Assembly (NCBI RefSeq): GCF_000956505.1
Contig: NZ_JYIX01000040.1
Location: forward strand, 1 to 64,000
DNA: 64,000 nt
Direction: 5' to 3'
Source: Microbacterium azadirachtae
GTDB lineage: Bacteria > Actinomycetota > Actinomycetes > Actinomycetales > Microbacteriaceae
The notes beneath the pieces are model-generated. The model was given only the letters and a program-made list of their open reading frames with translations. It searched no databases and was not told where the DNA came from. The position numbers and the translations under genes are program-made. This document shows positions 50,481 to 58,964 of the stretch, piece by piece. The number at the start of each line of letters is the position of its first letter. Within the stretch, counting starts at the first letter, position 1.

Positions 50481-50511
50481 CGGGGGCCGGACGGAGGATC
50501 CCCGCCCGGCC
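50481..50511 (-). terminator. GC-rich hairpin after the S53 peptidase gene
   Basis: GGGGCCGG (50481-50488) pairs with CCGGCCCC (50504-50511), and further imperfect pairing extends inward. It separates the peptidase gene from gltX. Confidence 0.45.
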
Positions 50512-50524
50512 CCGGATCCTGGAA

Positions 50525-52078
50525 TCACTGCGCGACGAGCTGTGCGACGTACCCCGGCACCATGGGCGCACCCCAGCCGGTGGTCAGGTCGTAGCCTGCC
50601 GTCGTGGAGTAGCCCGGAACCGCGTTCGGGGTCAGCGAGCCGTCATCGGCGAGCGCCCACATCCGGTTGCTGTCGAGAACACCGCTCGGCGTCGTCCCGT
50701 ACGTCCGCGGAACGATGTCGTCGAACGCCGAGGAGCGATCGAACGACGCGCTGTAGAGCGCGTTGTTCAGGTCGCCGATCGGGCCCTTGCCCGCGGCCGC
50801 CCTGGCCTGATTCGCGATCGCGGTCGCCGCCGCCGCCTGCGGCGAGGCCGCCGAGGTGCCGCCGTACACACCCCAGGCCGCAGGGCCCTCGGTGCTCGGG
50901 AAGTACGTGTGGTAGACCAGCACACCGCCGTTCACCGCGGCATTCCACGCGATGTCCGGAACTCCGCGCGCCCCGCCGACCACGCCGGAGACGCCGTCCT
51001 GGTAGGCCGGCCGCGGGTACACGGTCGACAGACCGCCACCGGTGCCGATCTGGAAACCGCCCTCGTTCCACACCGGCTCGGTATCGCCACCCGAGTTCCA
51101 CGCCCAGTACGCCGGGTTGCGGCTGCCGTCAGCGAGGTAGGGCACATCCTGGGTGGGGTTCCAGGTCCAGCCGTCCTGCACCTGGGTGCCGCCGACCGAG
51201 GTCACGTACGGCGAGACGTTCGGGTAGCTGACCTCGGGCGTCGTGCCGACGGTCGACTTGCGCTTCACGTTCGTGAATCCGGTGGATCCATTGTCCCCCG
51301 AGGAGGAGAAGAACGTGTCGCCCTTCGCGAGGCCTCGCTGGAAGGTCTGGTCGAACTTCGTGAACTGCGACTTCGCCGCGTTGGCGGATCCGAACGTCTG
51401 CTCGTCGGTGCCGAACGACATCGAGAACACGGTGCCGGACGGATACTTCTGGATCGCCCAATCGACGGCCTTCATCAGGTTCGGCAGCCCTTGCACGCCC
51501 TGCGTCTCCGCGGGCGGCGTCGCGAGCAGCACGATGTGCGCCTTGGGCGCCATCGCGTAGGCCCACTGCACGTCGAGGTTCGCCTCCCCGGCCCAGCCGG
51601 CCGCGGAGTTCGGGCCGGACTGGCCGACGCCCTTGCCCGTCGGGTTCTTGTAGTCGGGCATGCCGAGCGGCGCCACCGACTCGAAGTCGGGCGTCGGACC
51701 GCCGAAGGTCTGGGCGAAGAAGTTCAGGTCGTCGGCGGCGGTCGGACTGCCGTAGGCGTCCACGAGCACGATCGTCTGGCCGGCGCCGTCGCCGCTGGAC
51801 GCGAGCGGGCCGAGGCCGTAGTGCGCGCGCAGCTGATCCGGCGTGTAGCAGTGGATCGTGGTGGACACGCGGTTGTCCGGAGCGGGCCGCTGGCAGGCGA
51901 TCGCCGCGCCGCCGGCATCGGCCTGGGAGGTGAACGCGCTGTCCGGGGCCTGCGCCGCGAACGTTACGACGGTCGCCGACGCCGGAGGTGGAGACGAGAC
52001 CGGGGAGAGAGCGAGAGCCGTTGCTCCCGCTATCGCCGAGACGCCGAGTGCGGCGAAGAGGGTCCTGGTACGTGACAT
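50525..52078 (-). CDS. Secreted S53-family serine peptidase (sedolisin-like)
   Basis: The protein has 517 residues. The signal peptide (residues 1-~36) ends near ASAT. The catalytic set of sedolisins is visible: Glu165 and Asp169 in WAGEANLDVQW, the oxyanion Asp262 in SSSGDNG, and Ser409 in YGGTSAASP. The C-terminal Ca-site region (FDDIV.., GYDLTTGWGAP) is also present. The large N-terminal activation domain usual for the family is missing; only about 40 residues separate the signal from the mature start. It is a secreted acid-type endopeptidase. AAGGAGGTTGG is a strong ribosome site. Confidence 0.9.
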   Translation of the reverse strand: MSRTRTLFAALGVSAIAGATALALSPVSSPPPASATVVTFAAQAPDSAFTSQADAGGAAIACQRPAPDNRVSTTIHCYTPDQLRAHYGLGPLASSGDGAGQTIVLVDAYGSPTAADDLNFFAQTFGGPTPDFESVAPLGMPDYKNPTGKGVGQSGPNSAAGWAGEANLDVQWAYAMAPKAHIVLLATPPAETQGVQGLPNLMKAVDWAIQKYPSGTVFSMSFGTDEQTFGSANAAKSQFTKFDQTFQRGLAKGDTFFSSSGDNGSTGFTNVKRKSTVGTTPEVSYPNVSPYVTSVGGTQVQDGWTWNPTQDVPYLADGSRNPAYWAWNSGGDTEPVWNEGGFQIGTGGGLSTVYPRPAYQDGVSGVVGGARGVPDIAWNAAVNGGVLVYHTYFPSTEGPAAWGVYGGTSAASPQAAAATAIANQARAAAGKGPIGDLNNALYSASFDRSSAFDDIVPRTYGTTPSGVLDSNRMWALADDGSLTPNAVPGYSTTAGYDLTTGWGAPMVPGYVAQLVAQ

Positions 52079-52184
52079 GCCAACCTCCTTGTTGACGGAT
52101 CACCCGAGCCACCGGGTCAGCGGCGCGGGACCGCCCATGACGCTACACCCGCGTCAGCGCTCTGATACCGGATGTTCAGCGGTC

Positions 52185-52970
52185 TCATAAGGACGGATCC
52201 CGGCGCATCACCGCGACCGCGGCGACGTGCTCGAGAGCCAGTACGCCGTCCGACGCGCGTTCGACGATCAGCGCGTCGAATGCGCTCCGGAAGCGGGCAC
52301 GATCAGGTGCGTCGAGCCCGAGATAGTAGGCGCCCGCGCCGGCCACGCCGCCTTCGACCGACGCCCACAGTGCCGTCGCCGGTGCGTTCCAGATCCACTG
52401 CTTCTCGACCACGTCGGGAGCGTGCCAGCCACCATCCTGAAGCATCCGTGCGAAGCCGTCTGCCGTGCGCTCGAAGTCCTTGTCCTCCGGGAGCCGCCCG
52501 CCCGGTGCGGCCTGCAGCCCGGCGCGCTCGCACACCTCCGCCCAGAGCCACGACGGCGATCGGATCCAGATCGTCGCCGCAGCCGCGTCCCTCGTCACAC
52601 GGCGCAGCTCCGCGGCAGCGGCACGGGGATCCGGCACGTGATTCAGGACGAAGTTGGCCACGACGGCGTCGAACGCCCCGTCCGCGTCCGGCAGCCTGGG
52701 CAGCGCGCCTTCGGTGATCCGGATTTCAGGATGACGCTGCCGGGCGACCGCCCTCATGCTCGCCTCCGGCTCGCGCGGGTCGACGATCCATCCGTCCGTG
52801 ACGAATGACGCGGCGAGGTCGCCCGTTCCCGCGCCGACGTCGAGCAGAGTGCGTCCGTCACCCGCCCCGAGGAGCTCGCGGAGAGTCGCGCCCGTGCCTG
52901 CGCAGAGCTCCGCGTAGGACGCGGCGTAGGCCTCGCCGACTCCGCTCCAGGAGTTCGGGCGAGGACTCAT
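52185..52970 (-). CDS. SAM-dependent methyltransferase (class I)
   Basis: The protein has 261 residues from the ATG in the ATGA overlap with the MFS gene. SAM motif I is LLDVGAGTGDLA. Motif II is acidic-deviant (WIVDPREPEASM), and post-motif GAFDAVVANFVLNHVPDP follows, as in ubiquinone/menaquinone-type methyltransferases. The substrate is unknown. It is the third gene of an FAH/MFS/methyltransferase operon. Confidence 0.83.
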   Translation of the reverse strand: MSPRPNSWSGVGEAYAASYAELCAGTGATLRELLGAGDGRTLLDVGAGTGDLAASFVTDGWIVDPREPEASMRAVARQRHPEIRITEGALPRLPDADGAFDAVVANFVLNHVPDPRAAAAELRRVTRDAAAATIWIRSPSWLWAEVCERAGLQAAPGGRLPEDKDFERTADGFARMLQDGGWHAPDVVEKQWIWNAPATALWASVEGGVAGAGAYYLGLDAPDRARFRSAFDALIVERASDGVLALEHVAAVAVMRRDPSL

Positions 52971-54232
52971 CGCTTCCCGAAGGGCGAGAGCACGACGATC
53001 GCGGCGACCACGACCAAGGCCGCGATGGCGAGGCCTGCGTAGGAGAACGACTGCAGGATCACGCCGGCCAGCACCGCGCCGCCCGCCGCGCTCAGGCTCA
53101 TGAGCGAGTCGCTGCGGCCCTGGCGGCGCGTGCGCAGCGCGGGCGCGGACGCCTCGGTGAGCAGCGCAGCGCCGGCGACCGTCGCAGCGCTCCAGCCGAG
53201 CCCCAACAGGATGAGCGCGACCATCACGCCCCAGGTGGTCTCCCCCACGAGCATCGCGAAGCACAGCGATGCCACGAGCAGCGCCTGTCCGAGCAGCACC
53301 GTGCGCAGCCGGCCCCAGCGGTCGGCGAGGATGCCGAACACCGGCGAGAGGCCGTACATCCCGGCCACGTGCATCGCGATCGTCACGCCCACGAGCACCG
53401 TCACGTCGAGCTCCATCGACATGCCGTCCATGCCGCCCATCGCCCCGCCGGCCATGGCCATGTGCGACAGGTGCACCGGCGTCATCGCCATGACCGAGGC
53501 CATCGTCACGTGCGAGCCCGCGATCGCGAAGATCGCGTAGCGGGCGGCGACCGGGCGATCGACGCGCTCGACGCCTGCAGCGAAGGATCCGGTCTCCGGC
53601 AGTGTGCGCGAGGTGAGGAGCGGATCCGGCCGGAGCGCGATCAGGTACAGCGCGAACGCCGCGATCTGCGCCACGAGGGAGAACAGGTAGGAGCCGGTGT
53701 GCGGCGGCATGCCGATCGCCCGGCCGAGCTGTTCGCCGGGGCCCAGCAGCAGCGGCCCCGCGACCCCGCCGATCGTGGTCGCCCACACGACGACCGACAG
53801 ATCCCGGCCTCGATGCTGCGGCTGGGCGAGGTCGGTCGCCGCGAACCGGGACTGCAGGTTCCCGGCATTGCCCATGCCGATCATGATGATGCCGACCAGC
53901 AGCAGCGGGAACACCCGGATCGCGGCGGCCCCGATCACCACGACGATGCCGACCAGGGCGAGCAGGTTGCCCGCCGTGAGCGCGAGGCGGCGCCCGCGGA
54001 GCCCGGCGAGGCGGGCGAGCGGGATCGCCGCGAGGGCGGCGCCGAGCGTCACTGACGCCGTGGCGAGGCCCGACAGCGCGTCGCTGCCGGAGATGTCCGC
54101 CGCGAGCAGCGCTCCCAGCGAGACGGTCGCGCCGAACGCGATCCCGCCGAGGACCTGACCGAGCGAGAGGATGCCGACCGTACGGCGCTGGATCCTGCTG
54201 CGATCCAGTTCGGTCAGGGTCGCCGCGGTCAC
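52967..54232 (-). CDS. MFS transporter
   Basis: The protein has 421 residues from GTG 54232 in a GTGA overlap with the FAH gene; the longer open frame is rejected because it would cover that gene. About 12 membrane helices and the loop ILADRWGRLRT mark it as MFS. An unusual Met/Gly-rich stretch (MAMAGGAMGGMDGMSM) lies near the middle, possibly a periplasmic metal-binding loop. Substrate unknown. Confidence 0.83.
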   Translation of the reverse strand: MTAATLTELDRSRIQRRTVGILSLGQVLGGIAFGATVSLGALLAADISGSDALSGLATASVTLGAALAAIPLARLAGLRGRRLALTAGNLLALVGIVVVIGAAAIRVFPLLLVGIIMIGMGNAGNLQSRFAATDLAQPQHRGRDLSVVVWATTIGGVAGPLLLGPGEQLGRAIGMPPHTGSYLFSLVAQIAAFALYLIALRPDPLLTSRTLPETGSFAAGVERVDRPVAARYAIFAIAGSHVTMASVMAMTPVHLSHMAMAGGAMGGMDGMSMELDVTVLVGVTIAMHVAGMYGLSPVFGILADRWGRLRTVLLGQALLVASLCFAMLVGETTWGVMVALILLGLGWSAATVAGAALLTEASAPALRTRRQGRSDSLMSLSAAGGAVLAGVILQSFSYAGLAIAALVVVAAIVVLSPFGKR

Positions 54233-55008
54233 GAGGCGGGCAGGGCGTCGCGCACGGCGTTGCGCAGCGTCCCGATTCCGGAGATCTCGACCTCGACGGC
54301 GTCGCCCGCGGCGAAGGCGCCCACGCCGGCCGGTGTGCCGGTCATGATCACGTCCCCCGGGAGCAGGGTGAAGACGGCCGAGGCGTACGCGATGATGTCG
54401 GCGACAGAGTGGATCATGTCGGTGAGCGGGGCGTGCTGGCGCACCTCGCCGTTCACGCGGGTGGTCAGCTCTGCCGCGTCGAGATCGAAATCGGTCTCGA
54501 TCCAGGGGCCGAGCGGGCAGAACGTGTCGAAGCCCTTCGCGCGCGACCACTGGCCGTCCTTGCGCTGCAGGTCGCGTGCGGTCACGTCGTTGCCGACCGT
54601 GTATCCGAAGACGTACTGATGCGCGTTCTCCGCGGCGACGTTCTTGGCGATGCGCCCGATCACGACGACCAGCTCGCCCTCGTGCTCGGTGCGGTCGGAG
54701 AGCGAGACGGGCCGGACGATCGTGTCGCCGGGGCCGATCACCGCCGTGTTCGGCTTGAGGAACAGCAGCGGTTCGGCCGGCGCTTCGCCGCCCATCTCTG
54801 CCGCGTGGTCGTGGTAGTTCTTCCCGACGCAGACCACCTTCGAGCGCGGGATCACCGGGGCGAGCAGCGCGGCATCCACCAGCGGCACCCGCTCCCCCGT
54901 CGTCTCATACCCCGCGAACATCGGGTCGCCGGCCAGCACGACCAGCTCGCCCTCGTCGAGGATCCCGTACTTGATGCCGTCGTTGTGGCTGAACCGAGCG
55001 ATCTTCAC
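54229..55008 (-). CDS. Fumarylacetoacetate hydrolase family protein
   Basis: The protein has 259 residues. It shows the FAH fold: VCVGKNYHDHAAEM, FLKPNTAVIGPGD, EGELVVVIG (metal-binding Glu), GYTVGNDVTARDLQ, KGFDTFCPLGPW and TGTPAGVG. Members hydrolyse acylpyruvates, decarboxylate oxaloacetate, or isomerise 2-hydroxyhepta-dienedioate. With no aromatic pathway beside it, acylpyruvase or oxaloacetate decarboxylase is the likeliest. It heads the three-gene operon, downstream of a tandem-repeat region. Confidence 0.9.
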   Translation of the reverse strand: MKIARFSHNDGIKYGILDEGELVVLAGDPMFAGYETTGERVPLVDAALLAPVIPRSKVVCVGKNYHDHAAEMGGEAPAEPLLFLKPNTAVIGPGDTIVRPVSLSDRTEHEGELVVVIGRIAKNVAAENAHQYVFGYTVGNDVTARDLQRKDGQWSRAKGFDTFCPLGPWIETDFDLDAAELTTRVNGEVRQHAPLTDMIHSVADIIAYASAVFTLLPGDVIMTGTPAGVGAFAAGDAVEVEISGIGTLRNAVRDALPAS

Positions 55009-55079
55009 GGATTCAGCCTATCCAGCACCGCCCCTCGACGGGCGACAACGGCGGGCTTCCCCGGAGTCAGCCTCGTGCG

Positions 55080-55441
55080 TGTCCCACTTTCGGCGGTGAA
55101 ACCGGGCCCAAGCCCGCCGAAATCGGGACAAGATGATGCCAAAAGTGGGACACGGTGATGCCAGCGGTCGGACGTGGTCCGGCGCGACAGACCATGTCCC
55201 ACATTCGGCGGTGAAACCAGGCCTAAACCCGCCGAAATCGGGACACGCTGGCACCAGAAATGGGACACGGTGATGCCAGCGGTCAGGACCCAGCCCGTCG
55301 CAGCGGACCATGTCCCACATTCGGCGGCAGTTCGGGGCTCAACCCCGCCGAATTGGGGACACGGTGGGACCGAAATCGGGACACGGTGGCACCAAAAGTG
55401 GGACACGGTCTGTCAAACGCGGACCATGTCCCACTGCAGGT
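55080..55441. repeat. Tandem array of 115-116 bp palindromic repeats
   Basis: Three full units and a partial fourth begin at 55080, 55195, 55311 and 55427 (periods 115, 116, 116). Each starts TGTCCCAC(T/A)TTCGGCGG and contains an inverted copy CCGCCGAAATCGGGACA about 25 nt on, followed by AAAGTGGGACACGG-type arms. Open frames across it are repeat artefacts. It fills the gap between gnd and the FAH gene, both read leftward. Confidence 0.85.
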
Positions 55442-55461
55442 TGTTGCGGGAGCCGGAAGGG

Positions 55462-56517
55462 TCAGGCGTGGTCGGCCTTGTTGCCGCCGGCCTCGAGGAC
55501 ATCGCCGGCCGGGAGCTCCTTGTGCCCGCCGAACTGCAGGCGCATCGCGGAGAGCACCTGGTTGGCGAACAGATCCTCGTCGCGAGAGGCGAAGCGCTCG
55601 AACAGGGAGGCGGCGAGCACCGGCACCGGAACACCGACGTCGACGGCGGCCTTGACCGTCCAGCGGCCCTCACCGGAATCGGAGACGCGCCCCGCGAGTC
55701 CCTGCAGCGTGGGGTTCCCCTGCAGCGCGGCCGCGGTCAGATCGAGCAGCCAGGACGAGATCACGGATCCGCGGCGCCACAGCTCGGCGACCTTCGGGGT
55801 GTCGATGTCGAACTGGTAGTACTCCGGCTCCTCGAGCGGCGCCACCTCGGCCGAGTGCTCCGCCTCGCGGATCCCCGCGTCGGCGTTCTCGAGGAGGTTC
55901 AGTCCCTCGGCGAGCGCGGCCATCACGCCGTACTCGATGCCGTTGTGCACCATCTTCACGAAGTGCCCGGCGCCCGACGGCCCGCAGTGCAGGAAGCCGA
56001 GCTCCTCGGGAGCGAGCTCACCGGTGCGGCCCGGGGTGCGCTCGACGTCGCCGACGCCCGGGGCGATCGTCTGCAGGATCGGCGTGATGGTGGCGAACGC
56101 CTCGTCCGGGCCGCCCACCATGAGGCAGTACCCGCGCTCGAGCCCGAAGACGCCGCCGCTGGTGCCGACGTCGACGTAGTTCAGGCCCTTCTCGCGCAGC
56201 GCCTTGGCGCGGCGCACGTCGTCGCGGTAGTTCGAGTTGCCGCCGTCGATGATGATGTCGCCGGGCTGCAGCACCTCGCTGAGTTCGTCGACGACCCGTC
56301 CGGTGAGGCCGGCCGGGATCATCAGCCAGATGACCCTCGGGCCCTCGAGCTTGGCGGCGAGGTCGGCGTAGTCGGTCGCGCCGATCGCCCCCTCCGCCAC
56401 GAGTGCGGCGATGGCATCCGGGTTGACGTCGTAGACGACGCACTCGTGCCCTCCGCGCATCAGGCGGCGCACGATGTTCGCGCCCATCCGTCCGAGTCCG
56501 ACCATGGCCAGCTTCAT
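55462..56517 (-). CDS. gnd: 6-phosphogluconate dehydrogenase, decarboxylating (short form)
   Basis: The protein has 351 residues, the short form rather than the 470-residue enterobacterial type. The NAD(P) loop is VGLGRMGANI; the substrate motifs are IIDGGNSNYRDD, TSGGVFGLERG, FVKMVHNGIEYG and the later ISSWLLDL. It oxidises 6-phosphogluconate to ribulose 5-phosphate plus CO2. Gluconokinase at 19.4 kb makes the same substrate, though the loci are far apart. The gene ends in front of the tandem repeat array. Confidence 0.93.
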   Translation of the reverse strand: MKLAMVGLGRMGANIVRRLMRGGHECVVYDVNPDAIAALVAEGAIGATDYADLAAKLEGPRVIWLMIPAGLTGRVVDELSEVLQPGDIIIDGGNSNYRDDVRRAKALREKGLNYVDVGTSGGVFGLERGYCLMVGGPDEAFATITPILQTIAPGVGDVERTPGRTGELAPEELGFLHCGPSGAGHFVKMVHNGIEYGVMAALAEGLNLLENADAGIREAEHSAEVAPLEEPEYYQFDIDTPKVAELWRRGSVISSWLLDLTAAALQGNPTLQGLAGRVSDSGEGRWTVKAAVDVGVPVPVLAASLFERFASRDEDLFANQVLSAMRLQFGGHKELPAGDVLEAGGNKADHA

Positions 56518-56593
56518 AGCAGGGGTCCTCTCCTGTCAGAGATCGCGATTCGTGCGCCGCCTCCGCGTCGGAGGCGACGAGGGTCGTCGGGGG

Positions 56594-57706
56594 TCAGCCG
56601 TCCAGGCGGACGAGCCAGCCGCGCGTGTCCTCGCGACGGCCGTACTGGATGTCGGTGAGCTCGTCGCGCAGCGACATCGCGAGCTCGGTCGACGCCGGGC
56701 CCGAGTGCACGATCTCGAAGTCGTCGGCCTTGAGGGATCCGATCGGCACGACGACCGCGGCGGTGCCGCACGCGAACGCGCCTACGATGTCGCCCGACGC
56801 GGCGCCGTCGCGCCACTCCTGGATCGAGAGCTTGCGCTGCTCGACCTCGAGCCCGCGGTCCTTCGCGAGCTGCAGGATCGAGGCGAGCGTGATGCCCTCG
56901 AGGATCGAGTCGCTGGCCGGGGTGATCAGCTTGTTGTCGCGGGTGACGAGCACGAGGTTCATGCCGCCGAGCTCCTCGATGTAGTCCCCGTCGAGGAACA
57001 GCACCTGCTGGCAACCCTTCTTGTACGCCTCCTCCTGCGGAAGCAGGCTCGAGGCGTAGTTGCCGCCCGTCTTCGCCGCGCCCGTCCCGCCGTGGCCGGC
57101 GCGGGCGTAGTCGCGGGACAGCCAGATGTTCACCGGCTGCACACCGCCGGGGAAGTACGCCCCGGCCGGGCTCGCGATGAGGTAGTAGGCCACCTTCTTC
57201 GCCGCGCGCACACCGAGGAACGCCTCCTTGGCGAACATGAACGGGCGGAAGTAGAGGCTCTCCTCGGGGTTGCTGGGAACCCACGACGAGTCGACGGCGA
57301 CGAGCTGCTTGAGCGACTCGATGAACAGCTCGGTCGGCAGCTCGGGCAGGGCAAGGCGCCGCGCGGAGCGCTGCAGCCGGGCGGCGTTGCGGTCGGGGCG
57401 GAAGGTCCAGACGGATCCGTCGGCGTGACGGTAGGCCTTGAGACCCTCGAAGATCTCCTGCGAGTAATGCAGCACGGCCGCCGCCGGGTCGAGCTCGATC
57501 GGCCCGTAGGGCGAGACGCGAGGACGGTGCCAGCCGCCCTTGTCCGACCAGCACAGGTCGACCATGTGGTCGGTGAAGTGCTGTCCGAAGCCGGGTGCGG
57601 CGAGGATCTCCTCACGGTCGGCCTCGGAGCGCGCGTCCTCATTGCGGGTGACGCGCCAGATGAGTCCGGCGGGTGACGGGGCCTGAAGGGGGAGTTCGAT
57701 GGTCAT
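56594..57706 (-). CDS. ilvE: Branched-chain amino-acid aminotransferase
   Basis: The protein has 370 residues. It is a fold-type-IV PLP enzyme of the actinobacterial/eukaryotic long type: YGPIELDPAAAVLHYSQEIF, EGLKAYRHADG, KTGGNYASSLL with the PLP lysine, and GTAAVV near the end. It makes Val, Leu and Ile from their 2-oxo acids. leuB follows upstream at a 50-nt gap, so both belong to branched-chain synthesis and may be transcribed together. Confidence 0.95.
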   Translation of the reverse strand: MTIELPLQAPSPAGLIWRVTRNEDARSEADREEILAAPGFGQHFTDHMVDLCWSDKGGWHRPRVSPYGPIELDPAAAVLHYSQEIFEGLKAYRHADGSVWTFRPDRNAARLQRSARRLALPELPTELFIESLKQLVAVDSSWVPSNPEESLYFRPFMFAKEAFLGVRAAKKVAYYLIASPAGAYFPGGVQPVNIWLSRDYARAGHGGTGAAKTGGNYASSLLPQEEAYKKGCQQVLFLDGDYIEELGGMNLVLVTRDNKLITPASDSILEGITLASILQLAKDRGLEVEQRKLSIQEWRDGAASGDIVGAFACGTAAVVVPIGSLKADDFEIVHSGPASTELAMSLRDELTDIQYGRREDTRGWLVRLDG

Positions 57707-57756
57707 GAGTGCGTCCTGACAGGTCGAAGGGTGCGGCGTCGTGCGCTGACTTCAGA

Positions 57757-58818
57757 TTACGCCTGGAGTCGGGCGATGATCGCCGCGCCGGTCTGTTCGG
57801 TGGTGCGGGCGCCGTCCCGCGCAGCGATGTCCTCCTCGACCGCGCGGTGCACGCGTGCGGCCTCGTCGCTCAGCCCCAGGTGGTCCAGGAGCAGGGCGAC
57901 CGAGAGGATCGCTGCGGTGGGGTCGGCCTTCTGCTGACCCGCGATGTCGGGTGCCGAGCCGTGCACCGGCTCGAACATCGACGGGAACGCGCCATCGGGG
58001 TTGATGTTGCCCGAGGCGGCGAGGCCGATGCCACCGGTGACGGCGCCGGCCAGATCCGTGAGGATGTCCCCGAAGAGGTTGTCGGTGACGATCACGTCGA
58101 AGCGCGAAGGGTGGGTGACCAGGAAGATCGTGGCCGCATCGACGTGCAGGTAGTCTACGGCCACGTCGGGGTGCTCCCGCGCCACCTCGTCGACGATGCG
58201 CTTCCAGATCGCACCGGCGTGTACGAGCACGTTGGTCTTGTGCACGAGGGTGAGCTTCTTGCGCCGCTTCTCGGCCAGGTCGAACGCGTAGCGCACCACG
58301 CGCTCGACGCCGAACGCGGTGTTCACGCTGGTCTCGTTCGCGACCTCGTGCGGGGTGCCCTTGCGGATCGCTCCGCCGTTGCCGACGTACGGCCCTTCTG
58401 TGCCCTCGCGGACGACGACGAAGTCGATCTCCCCAGGGTCGGCCAGGGGGCCGGCTGCACCCGGGTACAGCCGGGAGGGGCGCAGGTTCACGTAGTGATC
58501 GAGCTCGAAGCGGAGCTTGAGCAGCAGGCCGCGCTCGATGTTCGCATCCTTGAGACGCGGATCCCCCGGCTGACCGCCGACGGCGCCCAGCAGGATCGCG
58601 TCGTGGGAGCGGATCGCGTCGAGGTCCTCGTCGGTCAGGGTTTCGCCCGTCTCGAGGAATCGTGCGGCGCCCAGCGAGAACCGGGTCTTCTCGAACGTCA
58701 CGGGGCTCGAAGCCGTGACAGCGTCGAGCACCTTCTCCGCCTCGGTGACGACCTCGGGACCGATGCCGTCCCCCGGGATGACAGCCAGCTTCACGACACG
58801 GGACGACGATTCCGACAC
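57757..58818 (-). CDS. leuB: 3-isopropylmalate dehydrogenase
   Basis: The protein has 353 residues from GTG 58818 (AAGGAGC upstream). It belongs to the decarboxylating-dehydrogenase family: IPGDGIGPEV, ILLGAVGGQPGD, ENIYGG-equivalent VREGTEGPYVGNGG, VHKTNVLVHAG, and NLFGDILTDLAGAVTGG. It oxidises 3-isopropylmalate in leucine synthesis. A much longer open frame continues upstream but is a shadow of the exporter gene. A large hairpin separates it from that gene. Confidence 0.95.
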   Translation of the reverse strand: MSESSSRVVKLAVIPGDGIGPEVVTEAEKVLDAVTASSPVTFEKTRFSLGAARFLETGETLTDEDLDAIRSHDAILLGAVGGQPGDPRLKDANIERGLLLKLRFELDHYVNLRPSRLYPGAAGPLADPGEIDFVVVREGTEGPYVGNGGAIRKGTPHEVANETSVNTAFGVERVVRYAFDLAEKRRKKLTLVHKTNVLVHAGAIWKRIVDEVAREHPDVAVDYLHVDAATIFLVTHPSRFDVIVTDNLFGDILTDLAGAVTGGIGLAASGNINPDGAFPSMFEPVHGSAPDIAGQQKADPTAAILSVALLLDHLGLSDEAARVHRAVEEDIAARDGARTTEQTGAAIIARLQA

Positions 58819-58896
58819 GGGCGCTCCTTGCGATTCGTTGCGGGTGGAGGATCCCAGGCTATCGGGCACCGGAGCCCCTCCCTGCGCGCATGTCAC

Positions 58897-58954
58897 AACC
58901 GAGTCGTCCCTCTCAGCGGAGCCCAGGGGGTGCGCTGAGAGGGACGACTCGGTT
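58897..58954. terminator. 22-bp perfect hairpin between DHA2 exporter and leuB
   Basis: 58897-58918 pairs base for base with 58933-58954 (core GTCGTCCCTCTCAGCG / CGCTGAGAGGGACGAC) around a 14-nt loop. It lies 10 nt past the exporter stop. It may end the exporter transcript, although no T run follows on either strand. Confidence 0.6.
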
Positions 58955-58964
58955 CTGGCGGACT

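Noticed and set aside
55005..55406. 133-residue minus-strand open frame across the tandem repeat
   Set aside because: Its repetitive sequence comes from the palindromic DNA units. It has no ribosome site and no family resemblance.
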